From NCBI GenBank assembly GCA_046290435.1, contig JBKAGO010000054.1, positions 1-62,747 on the forward strand: DNA of 62,747 nt, read 5' to 3'. The stretch's first letter is position 1, and each line of letters starts with the position of its first letter. This DNA is from CAVQUE01 sp046290435. Lineage in GTDB: Bacteria; Actinomycetota; Acidimicrobiia; Acidimicrobiales; UBA8592. The notes beneath the pieces are model-generated. The model worked only from the letters and a program-made list of their open reading frames with translations. It had not been told where the DNA came from and did no database searches. The translations under genes were made by a program, and so were the position numbers. Shown here one piece after another: positions 50,156-58,648 of the stretch.

Positions 50156-50932
50156 TCAGGCGTCGCGAAGCGATCGGGCGATACTGCGTGCCGCAGTTCG
50201 CAACACCGGTTCGAGCGATTGGGTGGGTGTCCCGGCGGGTACCACGAGCGACAGCGCCGCAGCGGCCTCGTCGCCGCGACCCCGGATGGGCGCAGCGACG
50301 GCCACCAGCGGCGCCGGCTCGCGGCGCGTCACCACGGAGAAGCCGCTGGTGCGAACACGGTCCAGGACCGCGTCGACCTTCGCCCGGTCGTGCATGAGGG
50401 CCAGATCGTCGGGACGCGTGCAGCCGGCCAGCACCTCGTCACGGCGAGCAGGAGACAGGTTGGCGACGAGAACCTGACCGAGCGCGGTGGTCAACAGGGG
50501 CAGCTTGCCGCCCACGCGATACTCGACCTTGACCGCCCCCGGACCGGATCGACGCTCGACCATGACCGCCTCGGACCCCTCGAGGACGGCGAGCTGCACG
50601 TGGTGGCGCGTGACCACGAAGAGATCCTCGAGGTAGGGCGAGGCGACCTCACGCAGGCCGTGGCCCCTCGGGGCGAGCGAGGCCACCTCGTACAGACGCA
50701 GCCCGATGACGTAGCGGCCGTCGTCTTCGCGCTCGATGGCTCCCCAGTCCGCGAGGCGCTCGGCCAGGCGATGCGCGGAGCTCAGCGGAATCGACGAGCG
50801 CCGCGCCATCTCGGACAGCGTCAGGCGTCGATGCGTCGAGTCGAAGGCCGCGAGCATCCGCAGCGCCCGGTCGACCACGGGCTCGCCCGACGCCGGACGG
50901 CGACCGCGTCCTTGGCGGCCGGCCTCAGCCAT
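50156..50932 (-). CDS. IclR-family transcriptional regulator
   Basis: A 258-residue protein: N-terminal winged helix (VVDRALRMLAAFDSTHRRLT, then LSEMARRSSIPLSSAHRLAE) and C-terminal IclR effector domain (LREVASPYLEDLFVVTRHHV; APLVAVAAPIRGRGDEAAAA). The gene lies between the ABC operon (same strand, downstream) and the rightward catabolic run. Two near-identical sites flank it, one upstream of the ABC operon and one upstream of its own start and the SDR gene, so it probably controls both. The effector is unknown. Confidence 0.92.
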   Translation of the reverse strand: MAEAGRQGRGRRPASGEPVVDRALRMLAAFDSTHRRLTLSEMARRSSIPLSSAHRLAERLADWGAIEREDDGRYVIGLRLYEVASLAPRGHGLREVASPYLEDLFVVTRHHVQLAVLEGSEAVMVERRSGPGAVKVEYRVGGKLPLLTTALGQVLVANLSPARRDEVLAGCTRPDDLALMHDRAKVDAVLDRVRTSGFSVVTRREPAPLVAVAAPIRGRGDEAAAALSLVVPAGTPTQSLEPVLRTAARSIARSLRDA

Positions 50933-50984
50933 GGCGCTGCGCCGGCGCGCGTTGTCGGGGCGAAACCCCGAGCAGAGGTTCGTC

Positions 50985-50999
50985 TTTCATTGAGCGGAA
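50985..50999. promoter_or_regulatory. IclR-type operator, copy 2
   Basis: TTTCATTGAGCGGAA lies 53 bp upstream of the IclR start and about 180 bp upstream of the rightward SDR gene. It shares the TTYCAYTGARCGGAA pattern with copy 1. Confidence 0.55.
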
Positions 51000-51175
51000 C
51001 ACTAGCTGTTCTGCCGCGCAGGAGCGGTGCGAAGGTTCTCCAGCAACAGCGACACCTTTCCATGGGGGGAAGGTTCGAGAACCACCTGCCCTCGGACGGG
51101 CTCCGTCGTCGACCCACCCGGTCGGTGTCACCGTCGTGGTCGTTCTGGACTCTTTCCTCGAACGAGGAGTTCCGA

Positions 51176-51970
51176 ATGCCACTCGAGCCCACGCCGATGC
51201 CCCGCCGATTCGAAGGACGGGGAGTCGTGGTCACCGGCGCCGGCACCGGGTTCGGGGCCGAACTCGCCGTCCGCGCCGCCCAGGAGGGTGCCCGGACCGT
51301 CGGCGTGCACTACCGGAACTCCGTCGAAGGAGCGAAGCGGACCGCCGACCGGGTGGCCGAGGCCGGCAGCCACCCCGTTCTGCTCCAGTGCGACATCGCG
51401 AACTGGGATGCCGTGCGGGCCATGGCCGACGAGGCCTTCGTCGAGCTGGGGGCCGTCGACGTGTTGGTCAACAACGTCGGCGACGTCGCCCGCGAACAGA
51501 TGTCGTGGCGCGACATCGACCAGGAGTCCATCGACCACGTGATCGATGTCGATGTGAAGGGCACGATGTTCTGCATCCACGAGTTCGGCTCACGCATGCT
51601 CGACCAGGGCCACGGCAGCATCGTCAACATCGGCTCCACGGTGATCGTCCGTGGCAGCGCTCGCGCGCCCCAGTACGCCGCCGCCAAGTACGGGCTGCTC
51701 GGCCTGACGAAGTCCTACGCCCACGCCTTCGCCCCCACGGTGCGGGTCAACACGTTCGCGCCCGGATTCATCGAGACCGAGGCGACGCTCGCCCGCGAGG
51801 ACTGGCAGACCGGCCGGGCCGAGAAGCTCGCCTCGATGACTCCCATGGGCCGAATCCCCGGACCTGCAGAGTTGGCCGGTACGGCACTGTTCCTCGCGAC
51901 CGACGACGCCGGCCACATGACAGGTGGCTACATGGTCGCCGACGGCGGCTACAACATGGTCGGCGCCTGA
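51176..51970 (+). CDS. Short-chain dehydrogenase/reductase
   Basis: A 264-residue classical SDR: cofactor motif TGAGTGFG (residues 20-27), VNNVGD, catalytic Ser154, Tyr167 and Lys171 (YAAAKYG), and the C-terminal GYMVADGGYNMVG. ATG 51176 is preceded by GAGGAG at six bases. It begins the rightward catabolic run and overlaps the next gene by one base (TGATG). SDR plus FAH-family pairs occur in non-phosphorylated sugar-acid routes and in aromatic or diketone degradation, so the substrate is open. Confidence 0.9.
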   Translation: MPLEPTPMPRRFEGRGVVVTGAGTGFGAELAVRAAQEGARTVGVHYRNSVEGAKRTADRVAEAGSHPVLLQCDIANWDAVRAMADEAFVELGAVDVLVNNVGDVAREQMSWRDIDQESIDHVIDVDVKGTMFCIHEFGSRMLDQGHGSIVNIGSTVIVRGSARAPQYAAAKYGLLGLTKSYAHAFAPTVRVNTFAPGFIETEATLAREDWQTGRAEKLASMTPMGRIPGPAELAGTALFLATDDAGHMTGGYMVADGGYNMVGA

Positions 51971-52833
51971 TGGCTCGATCCCAGGCAGCCGGCCCTGCGC
52001 CCCGACTGCGCGCCGTGGTCTTCGAGAGCCGCGGCGAGCGACGCATCGGCCGCCTCGACGGCGACATCATCGTCGACACCGGCCCGGCGGGCGCATCCGG
52101 GTTCATCCCGACGGCCCGAGCATGGCAGCAGCTGCGCGACGGCGATGGTCGATGCCACGCCCTGTCGAGCATCCGCCTCCACGCCCCGGTGCGCCCCCCG
52201 AAGATCCTGGCGATCGGCATCAACTACCGCGACCACGCTGCGGAGTCCCACAACGACGAGCCCGACGAGCCGGTCGTGTTCGCCAAGTTCCCGTCGTCGG
52301 TCATCGGCCCCGACGACACGATCGTCGTCCCCCGAGAAGAGACCCGACCCGACTACGAGGGCGAGATGGCCGTCGTCATCGGCCGGCCCACCTACCGCGC
52401 GACCCGTGCCGAGGCCGTCGGCGCGGTCGGGGCGGTCACCGCGCTCAACGACGTTTCCGGCCGGCGAGCCCAGCTCGAGACCCCGCTCCGGCAGTTCACC
52501 CTCGGCAAGAGCTTCGACACCTTCACCCCGATGGGTCCGTGCCTGGTCGAGCCGTCGGGTCTCGACCTCGGAGCCCTCGAGCTCACCACCGTGCTCAACG
52601 GCGAGAAGGTCCAGCACGCCTCGACCGGCGAGATGATCCACTCGGTCGTCGACCTGATCGAATACCTCAGCCGCGGCTGCAGCCTCGAGCCCGGCGATGT
52701 CATCGCCACCGGCACGCCGGGCGGTGTCGGCAACCGGCGCCAACCGCCGCGGTACCTCCGCGAGGGAGATGTCGTCGAGGTCACCGTCAGCGAGGTCGGC
52801 ACGCTGCGCAACCCGGTCACGATGGAGCGCTAG
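51970..52833 (+). CDS. Fumarylacetoacetate-hydrolase-family protein (first copy)
   Basis: A 287-residue protein with the FAH core: ILAIGINYRDHAAES, then FAKFPSSVIGPDDTIVVPRE, DYEGEMAVVIGRPTY with the metal-binding Glu, LNDVSGRRAQ, GKSFDTFTPMGPCLV and VIATGTPGGVG. Members hydrolyse diketo acids or act as hydratases, decarboxylases or isomerases with Mg2+. ATG 51970 overlaps the stop of the SDR gene, so the two are translationally coupled and probably act in sequence (dehydrogenation, then C-C cleavage). Confidence 0.9.
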   Translation: MARSQAAGPAPRLRAVVFESRGERRIGRLDGDIIVDTGPAGASGFIPTARAWQQLRDGDGRCHALSSIRLHAPVRPPKILAIGINYRDHAAESHNDEPDEPVVFAKFPSSVIGPDDTIVVPREETRPDYEGEMAVVIGRPTYRATRAEAVGAVGAVTALNDVSGRRAQLETPLRQFTLGKSFDTFTPMGPCLVEPSGLDLGALELTTVLNGEKVQHASTGEMIHSVVDLIEYLSRGCSLEPGDVIATGTPGGVGNRRQPPRYLREGDVVEVTVSEVGTLRNPVTMER

Positions 52834-52870
52834 CGCTCACGGCGCGGACGGTCCGATGAGAGACTCGACC

Positions 52871-53461
52871 ATGACGAGACAACGCCGACTGGCACAGCTC
52901 GATCCTGCGTCGCTGACCGACGACCAGCGAGACCTCTACGACGAGATCGTCGGCGGGCGTCGCAGCGGCGGGCCCCAGCACTTCCGCATCGCCGACGACG
53001 AGGGTCGGCTCCAGGGTCCGTTCAACGCCTTCTTGTCGGCGCCGACGATCGGCGCGCCGCTGGCCGCCCTCGGCGCTGCAATCCGCTACGAGTCCTCGCT
53101 GGACGACCGGGCCCGCGAGATCGCCATCCTCGTGGTCGCCGCAGCATGGGACAGCGACTTCGAGCAGTACGCCCACGAACCGATCGCCCGGGCGGCCGGC
53201 ATCGACGACCACGAGCTCGCGTCGATCCGCGCCGGAGCGAGCGCCGACACCACCGCCAGGTGGCCCGACGCCGCCGACCTCACGCTGGTGCGGGTCACCC
53301 GATCGCTCGTCGACCGCGGCGATCTCGACGACGACCTCTACGCCGAGGCCGTCGATGTGCTGGGCGAGGCCGGGCTCTTCGAGCTGACCGCCCTCGTCGG
53401 CTACTACGCGATGCTCGCACTGCAGCTACGCGTCTTCGACGTGGGGGTCCCCGGGCAATGA
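52871..53461 (+). CDS. Carboxymuconolactone-decarboxylase-like protein
   Basis: A 196-residue protein of the CMD/AhpD fold: GPFNAFLSAPTIGAPLAALG, then LDDRAREIAILVVAAAWDSD and FEQYAHEPIARAAGIDDHEL, the E-x-H helix pair of the family. It lacks the CxxC of AhpD peroxidases, favouring a lactone-decarboxylase or unknown role. Start ATG 52871, with an in-frame ATG 15 bp earlier. Third gene of the catabolic run. Confidence 0.82.
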   Translation: MTRQRRLAQLDPASLTDDQRDLYDEIVGGRRSGGPQHFRIADDEGRLQGPFNAFLSAPTIGAPLAALGAAIRYESSLDDRAREIAILVVAAAWDSDFEQYAHEPIARAAGIDDHELASIRAGASADTTARWPDAADLTLVRVTRSLVDRGDLDDDLYAEAVDVLGEAGLFELTALVGYYAMLALQLRVFDVGVPGQ

Positions 53462-53498
53462 CAACGGAGTCCACAGCGACAGCGAAAGCGAGACGGAC

Positions 53499-54383
53499 AT
53501 GAAACTGGCAACGTTCGACAACGGGCGGGTCGGCCGCATCGTCGACGACCTGATGATCGAGCTCGACTGCGGCTCCACCCGGGAGTTCTTCGAGCGCGGC
53601 GGCGACGTCGCCGAGACCGGCGAGCGTCTGGCATTGGGCGACGTGGTGCTGCGGGCCCCGATCGTGCCGAAGAAGTTCTTCCACACCGCGGGCAACTTCA
53701 TCGATCACCACAACGAGTTGCAGTCGGTCGACTGGTCCCACCCGGTGCACAAGGGCATCGTGTTCTTCCAGAACGTCGACGCCATCATCGGTCCCGACGA
53801 GCCCATCGTCTATCCCGAGGGACTGACCAACGAGCTCGACTACGAGCTCGAACTCGCCATCGTCATCGGCAAGCCCGGGCGTTGGTTCAGCGCCGACGAG
53901 GCCGTCGACCACATCGCCGGCTACCTGGTCTTCAACGACATCACCGCTCGCGACATCCAGCGGCGAGAGATGGAGTCGGGCGTGTTCTCGTTCTCGAAGG
54001 CCATCGAGACGTTCTGCCCGATCGGTCCCTACATCGTGACTGCGGACGAGATCGACGACCCGCACGATCTGGGCATGGAGCTTCGCGTCAACGGCGATGT
54101 ACGCCAGAAGGGCCACACGAGCCAGCTGCGCATCGACATCCCCCACCTGGTGGCCTACCACTCGCCACAGGGCTACTCCGCGGGAGACCTCATCACCACC
54201 GGCACGATCTCGGGCGTGGCCGCCGTCCAACCGAACCCGTTCGACTTCTACCTCCGTCCCGGCGACCGGATCGAGGCCGAGATCGAAGGGGTCGGTACGT
54301 TGCGCAACGAGGTCGTGCCGTGGAGCGCAGCGCACGACACCGAGCCCTACACCATCGATCTGTACGCGCCGACCGGCAGCTGA
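53499..54383 (+). CDS. Fumarylacetoacetate-hydrolase-family protein (second copy)
   Basis: A 294-residue FAH-family protein: FFHTAGNFIDHHNEL, VFFQNVDAIIGPDEPIVYPE, LDYELELAIVIGKPGRWFSA with the metal-binding acids, FNDITARDIQRREMESG, and LITTGTISGVAAVQP (TG-T-SG-V motif). It differs clearly from the first copy and so has another substrate or step. ATG 53499 is the natural start (MKLATFDNGRVGRI). Confidence 0.9.
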   Translation: MKLATFDNGRVGRIVDDLMIELDCGSTREFFERGGDVAETGERLALGDVVLRAPIVPKKFFHTAGNFIDHHNELQSVDWSHPVHKGIVFFQNVDAIIGPDEPIVYPEGLTNELDYELELAIVIGKPGRWFSADEAVDHIAGYLVFNDITARDIQRREMESGVFSFSKAIETFCPIGPYIVTADEIDDPHDLGMELRVNGDVRQKGHTSQLRIDIPHLVAYHSPQGYSAGDLITTGTISGVAAVQPNPFDFYLRPGDRIEAEIEGVGTLRNEVVPWSAAHDTEPYTIDLYAPTGS

Positions 54384-54411
54384 CCACGCCCGTCACGACA
54401 AGGGGGAACAC

Positions 54412-55671
54412 ATGTCCATCATCATCACCGGGGGCCACGTCTTCGACGGCACCGGCACCGCTCCCTTCCCGGGCGAGGTCGTCATCGACGGCGACCGCAT
54501 CACCGAGGTACGACAGGGCCATCACCCCGACCGTCACGAGGGCCACGAGATCATCGACGCCACGGGATGCACCGTCATGCCCGGGCTCGTCGAGTCCCAC
54601 GCCCACATCACCTTCCCGTCGGCGGTGGGCCACATCGACCCGCGGTTCAATCCGCCGCTCGACATGTCGTTCTTCGGGGCCATCGAGGGCTTCCCGTCCG
54701 AGCTGGCCCGGGCCGAACGCAACGCCGCGATCCTGCTCGACGCCGGGTTCACCTCGGCCTATTCGGCCGGTTCGCTGCTGCCGATGCCCACCGAGCTCGC
54801 GCTGCGCGACAAGCTCGCCGCCGGTGTCATTCCCGGACCCCGTTTTCTGGCGTGCGCCGCGGAGCGCGACGCAGTGCCACGCGGACCGGTCGAGCGACCC
54901 GAGGACTGGGGCACACCGGAGGCGGTGGCGGAGTGGGTCCGCAGCCATGCCGAGCAGGGCTACGACTCGGTCAAGTTGCTGTTGAGCAACGACGACGTCT
55001 TCGTCGAAGGCGGGAGCCAGATCACCCAATACACCGAGGAGCAGGCCCGGATCGCAGGCGAGACCGCCCGCGAGCACGGTGTCTGGCTGGCGTCGCACTG
55101 CCAATCGGCGGAGTCGGTCAAGCTGGCCGTGCGCTCGGGTTTCCGGTCGATCTACCACTGTTCGTACGCAGACGAGGAGGCGCTCGATCTCCTCGAGGCC
55201 GCCAAGGACTTCGTGTTCGTGTCGCCGGCGCCGGGGATCATCTGGGCGAACATCAACGCCGGCGAGGAGTTCGGCATCGACGCCGCCATGGCCGAGCAGA
55301 TGGGGTCGGTCGCGTGCTACGAGCAGATGCGCGAGGTCTACCCGAAGATGCGCGAGCGCGGTATCCGGGTACTGCCCGGCGGTGACTACGGCTTCCCGAA
55401 CAACCCCATCGGTCGCAACGCCCACGACCTCACGCTGTTCGTCGAGGACCTCGGCTACTCGCCGATCGAGACGTTGGTGGCCGCCACCCGCCTCGGCGGC
55501 GAGCTCATGGACATGGGCGACGAACTCGGCGTGCTCGCCGACGGGTATCTCGCCGACGTCCTGGTCGTGACGGGCGATCCCACCGAGGACGTCTCGGTGC
55601 TCGAAGACGCCGACAACCTCCGGGTCATCATGCAGGGCGGCTCGTTGCACAAGCAGCCCGCGGCGCATTGA
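54412..55671 (+). CDS. Amidohydrolase-family protein (imidazolonepropionase-like)
   Basis: A 419-residue metal-dependent hydrolase: N-terminal beta-sandwich (IIITGGHVFDGTGTAPFPGE), metal motif VESHAHITF, later His in WLASHCQSAESVK and IYHCSYADEE, the active-site Asp in PGGDYGFPNNP, and the C-terminal GYLADVLVVTGDP. AGGGGG precedes ATG 54412. Substrates of this group include cyclic amides, lactams and peptides. It suggests that the locus degrades a compound with an amide or lactam bond. Confidence 0.88.
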   Translation: MSIIITGGHVFDGTGTAPFPGEVVIDGDRITEVRQGHHPDRHEGHEIIDATGCTVMPGLVESHAHITFPSAVGHIDPRFNPPLDMSFFGAIEGFPSELARAERNAAILLDAGFTSAYSAGSLLPMPTELALRDKLAAGVIPGPRFLACAAERDAVPRGPVERPEDWGTPEAVAEWVRSHAEQGYDSVKLLLSNDDVFVEGGSQITQYTEEQARIAGETAREHGVWLASHCQSAESVKLAVRSGFRSIYHCSYADEEALDLLEAAKDFVFVSPAPGIIWANINAGEEFGIDAAMAEQMGSVACYEQMREVYPKMRERGIRVLPGGDYGFPNNPIGRNAHDLTLFVEDLGYSPIETLVAATRLGGELMDMGDELGVLADGYLADVLVVTGDPTEDVSVLEDADNLRVIMQGGSLHKQPAAH

Positions 55672-55684
55672 GGGACGACGTCCC

Positions 55685-56494
55685 ATGGTCGTGCAGGTTC
55701 AGACCGATCTCGTCTACGCGACCATCGCGGGCTACCGGCCACTGGCGCTCGACCTCTACGTCGACGCCGAGCCACAGGCGTTGTGCATCTGGCTCCACGG
55801 CGGCGGATGGCAGCGGGGTTCGAGACGCAATGGCCCCGGGCCGCCGGCGCTCGATTCGCGCCCCCTCTTCCATCGGATGGCCCAGCGGGGTTTGGCGGTC
55901 GTATCGGTCGACTACCGGCTGAGTCGCGAAGCAACCCATCCAGCGCAACTCGACGATGTCGTGGCCGCATACCGGTTCGTGCGCGGAGAGGGCGCGCCGT
56001 TGGGCGGGTCGTACCTTCCGCTCGCACTGTGGGGGACCTCGGCCGGCGCGCACCTGGCCGGGCTCGCGGCGTTGGCGTCCGAGGTAGGCGACGAGATCGC
56101 GGCGGTGGCGTCGTGGTCGGCACCGTCGGACTTCACTGCACTCGCCGGAGACCTCGAAGCGATCGGCGAGATCCCCGACGTCGGGCCGACATCGCGCGAA
56201 GCGATGCTGGTGGGCGCGTCGGCCACCGAGGCCCCGGACCTGCACCGCGCCGCGAGCCCGGTCGCCCATGTCCGGCCGACGGCGACGGCCTTCTCGCTGG
56301 TGCACGGCGCCGACGACCGCGCGGTGCCGCCGGCCCAGAGCGAACGCTACGCAGCCGCCCTGGCCGCAGCCGGCGTCGCGGTCCGCACCCACTTCGTGGA
56401 GGGCGCCGACCACTTCTACAGCACCATCTCGGCCGAGCGTCTCTGCGAACTCGTCGACGAGACCATCGACTTCATCGTCGAGGCCTGTCGCTGA
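55685..56494 (+). CDS. Alpha/beta-hydrolase esterase (HGGG/GxSxG type)
   Basis: A 269-residue hydrolase with the oxyanion-hole motif WLHGGGWQRG, nucleophile Ser119 in LWGTSAGAHLAG, the acid Asp in VHGADDRAVP and the His in VEGADHFYS. This is the hormone-sensitive-lipase / BD-FAE group of carboxylesterases; kynurenine formamidases share it. It lies 13 bp after the amidohydrolase gene, so the two are probably co-transcribed. No signal peptide. Confidence 0.88.
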   Translation: MVVQVQTDLVYATIAGYRPLALDLYVDAEPQALCIWLHGGGWQRGSRRNGPGPPALDSRPLFHRMAQRGLAVVSVDYRLSREATHPAQLDDVVAAYRFVRGEGAPLGGSYLPLALWGTSAGAHLAGLAALASEVGDEIAAVASWSAPSDFTALAGDLEAIGEIPDVGPTSREAMLVGASATEAPDLHRAASPVAHVRPTATAFSLVHGADDRAVPPAQSERYAAALAAAGVAVRTHFVEGADHFYSTISAERLCELVDETIDFIVEACR

Positions 56495-56560
56495 GTCCTG
56501 CCGCCGAGGCCTACCGCCGACTGCGCCGGGGCGACAGCGACGCCGACGCCCCGTTCGCTC

Positions 56561-57574
56561 TCAGCTCCCGGCGATACCCGAGCGGGCTCGCAGCATCGCG
56601 ATGAGCGCGGCGTCGCGCCGGGCTGCGAGCTCGCCGATGCTACGCCCATCGGCTTGCTCGGTCACGCCCGCGACGAGCGCTGCACGGACCTCGGGCGTCA
56701 ACGAGGGGCTCCCGAGGTCTGACCACCGGCGCTCCTGCGCCTCTCCGAGATGCTCGAGATAGCCGGCCATGCCGTCGGCGCCACCACCGAGGTGGTACGC
56801 CATGTGGGCACCGACGACCGACCATCGCAGGCCCGGCCCGTGCACGAGGGCAGAGTCGACGGCGTCGACATCGGCGATGCCCTCGGCGACGATGTGCACC
56901 GCCTCGCGCCACAGAGCGGAGGCCAGCCGGTTGGCGAGGTGACCGGTGGCGTCACGGCGTAGCCGCACCGGCGTGCGTCCCGCAGCCCGGTAGAGCTCCT
57001 CGGCCCGGGTGACGACCTCGTCGTCGATGCCGTAGATCTCCACCAGCGGCACCAGGTGCGGGGGGTTGAACGGATGCGCGGTGACGAAGCGACCGGGACG
57101 ATCGAGCCCTGGCGACAGTTCCGACCAGGTGAACGACGAGGTCGACGACGCGACGATGGCGCCGTGTGGAGCGGCCTTCTCGATCTCGGCGTAGAGCCGA
57201 TGCTTGAGGGCCAGGTCCTCAGGGGCGTTCTCCTGGACGAGATCGGCGTTGTCGACGGCCGCAGCCAACTCGCCGACCATCCGTATCCTTCCGCTGCGGT
57301 GCCGGGAGCCGGCGAGCTCGCGCAGTTGCCCGAGCATCGTGCCGATCCGGCTCTCGGCGGTGTCGATGGCCTCACGGGATGGGTCGTGCAGGGTGACCGT
57401 GGCGCCATGGTGATGGAACAGCGCCGCCCAGGCGGCGCCGATCAGACCGGCGCCGACGACCGCCACCGCGATGCCGTCGAGGTCGCTCGTGTCGGCGATG
57501 GGGTCGGCGGCGGCGTCCGGGGCGGACGCGGTCTCCGGCTCGGATCCGGACTCGGGTGACTCGATGGTTCCCAT
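56561..57574 (-). CDS. 3-hydroxyacyl-CoA-dehydrogenase-family oxidoreductase
   Basis: A 337-residue protein: residues 1-34 are acidic low complexity, then the Rossmann motif VAVVGAGLIGAAWAALF, VQENAPEDLALKHRLYAEIE, SSTSSFTWSEL, AHPFNPPHLVPLVEI with the catalytic His, and LANRLASALWREAVHIVAEG. The length and the AHPFNPP segment fit single-domain relatives such as L-carnitine dehydrogenase or L-gulonate 3-dehydrogenase rather than fatty-acid enzymes. GAGGAG lies five bases before ATG 57574. It is divergent from the hydrolase gene at 57749. Confidence 0.87.
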   Translation of the reverse strand: MGTIESPESGSEPETASAPDAAADPIADTSDLDGIAVAVVGAGLIGAAWAALFHHHGATVTLHDPSREAIDTAESRIGTMLGQLRELAGSRHRSGRIRMVGELAAAVDNADLVQENAPEDLALKHRLYAEIEKAAPHGAIVASSTSSFTWSELSPGLDRPGRFVTAHPFNPPHLVPLVEIYGIDDEVVTRAEELYRAAGRTPVRLRRDATGHLANRLASALWREAVHIVAEGIADVDAVDSALVHGPGLRWSVVGAHMAYHLGGGADGMAGYLEHLGEAQERRWSDLGSPSLTPEVRAALVAGVTEQADGRSIGELAARRDAALIAMLRARSGIAGS

Positions 57575-57736
57575 GGCTTCTCCTCAACGCCGCTTCGGCG
57601 GGGTGTCGGCGCGCCGGTTGCGAACTCGCCCCTATCAGAGCAGATCGACGAGTTCTTCGAGCAACGTTGTTCGAAACTCGTTACGAACGGGTGCGCGCAA
57701 TGCACCATAGTTGCAAACTCGATCGCACGCGTCAGC

Positions 57737-57742
57737 TACATT
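57737..57742 (+). promoter_or_regulatory. Candidate leaderless -10 box (TACATT) of the alpha/beta-hydrolase gene
   Basis: TACATT, then ACTGCA, then ATG 57749. The same gap contains GTTCG-N10-CGAAC (about 57668-57687), a possible operator. Confidence 0.45.
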
Positions 57743-57748
57743 ACTGCA

Positions 57749-58552
57749 ATGCCCTTCATCGACGTCCGAGACCTGTCCGTCTACTACGAGTTGCACGGCT
57801 CCGGCACGCGCGTTCTGTGGATCAACGGCACAGGAGGCGACCTGCGCCAGAACCCGATGCGAGGAAACGGACCACTCGAGCAGCATCACGAGGTGCTGAT
57901 GTACGACCAGCGGGGCCTGGGACAGACCTCGAAACCCGATGTCGACTACACCATGGCCGATTACGCCGACGACGCAGCCGCCTTGATGGACGCTCTCGGG
58001 TGGGACCGGGCCCACGTCTTCGGCGTGAGCTTCGGGGGCATGGTCGCCCAACACGTCGCGCTCCGTCACCCGAAGCGGGTCGACCGACTCGTTCTGGCCT
58101 GCACCTCGTCGGGCGGGCTCGGCGGCTCGTCCTTCGACCTCGCATCGGTCGCCGACCTGCCCACCGAGGAGCGACTGCGGATCGTGCTCCCGGTGTTCGA
58201 CAGCCGCAACGACCCCGACGCGGACCCACCCGTGCATGCCCCACAGTTCGAGTGGCTCGCCGAGGCCATGGCCGCACCCGCCCTCAATTCCGACGATCCC
58301 GACGCCGAGATGGGCGCCCGCCGACAACTCGAAGCCCGATCCCACCACGACCTCTGGGACCGCGTCGGCGACATCGCCGCACCGACGTTCGTCCTCGGCG
58401 GGCGCTACGACCGCCAGGCACCACCGGAGAACGTCGAGAACCTCTCGAACGCCATCCCTGGTGCCCGGCTGGCGATGTTCGACGGCGGCCACATGTTCCT
58501 TCTCCAGGACCCGACCGCCTGGGCCTCCATCGTGGATTTTCTCGCCGAGTAG
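57749..58552 (+). CDS. Alpha/beta-fold hydrolase (enol-lactonase-like)
   Basis: A 267-residue hydrolase: YYELHGSGTRVLWINGTGGD (oxyanion region), YDQRGLGQTSKPD, nucleophile Ser94 in VFGVSFGGMVAQH, acid Asp in GGRYDRQAPPE and His in FDGGHMFLLQD. Closest in style to 3-oxoadipate enol-lactonases and related C-C hydrolases. ATG 57749 follows the leaderless -10 box. It could take part in the same degradation route as the preceding rightward genes, though a leftward gene separates them. Confidence 0.85.
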   Translation: MPFIDVRDLSVYYELHGSGTRVLWINGTGGDLRQNPMRGNGPLEQHHEVLMYDQRGLGQTSKPDVDYTMADYADDAAALMDALGWDRAHVFGVSFGGMVAQHVALRHPKRVDRLVLACTSSGGLGGSSFDLASVADLPTEERLRIVLPVFDSRNDPDADPPVHAPQFEWLAEAMAAPALNSDDPDAEMGARRQLEARSHHDLWDRVGDIAAPTFVLGGRYDRQAPPENVENLSNAIPGARLAMFDGGHMFLLQDPTAWASIVDFLAE

Positions 58553-58648
58553 AAGCGTGAAGGTCAGAAGGTAAATCGGTCGTTCACAACGGCAAATGAC
58601 GAGAACTGGCCGGAGAGCCATCACCGAACAATTCGGCTTCTGCGTGAT

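Noticed and set aside
57668..57687. LexA box upstream of the alpha/beta hydrolase
   Set aside because: GTTCG and CGAAC are in the wrong order and separated by 10 bp, unlike CGAAC-N4-GTTCG; listed only as a possible operator.
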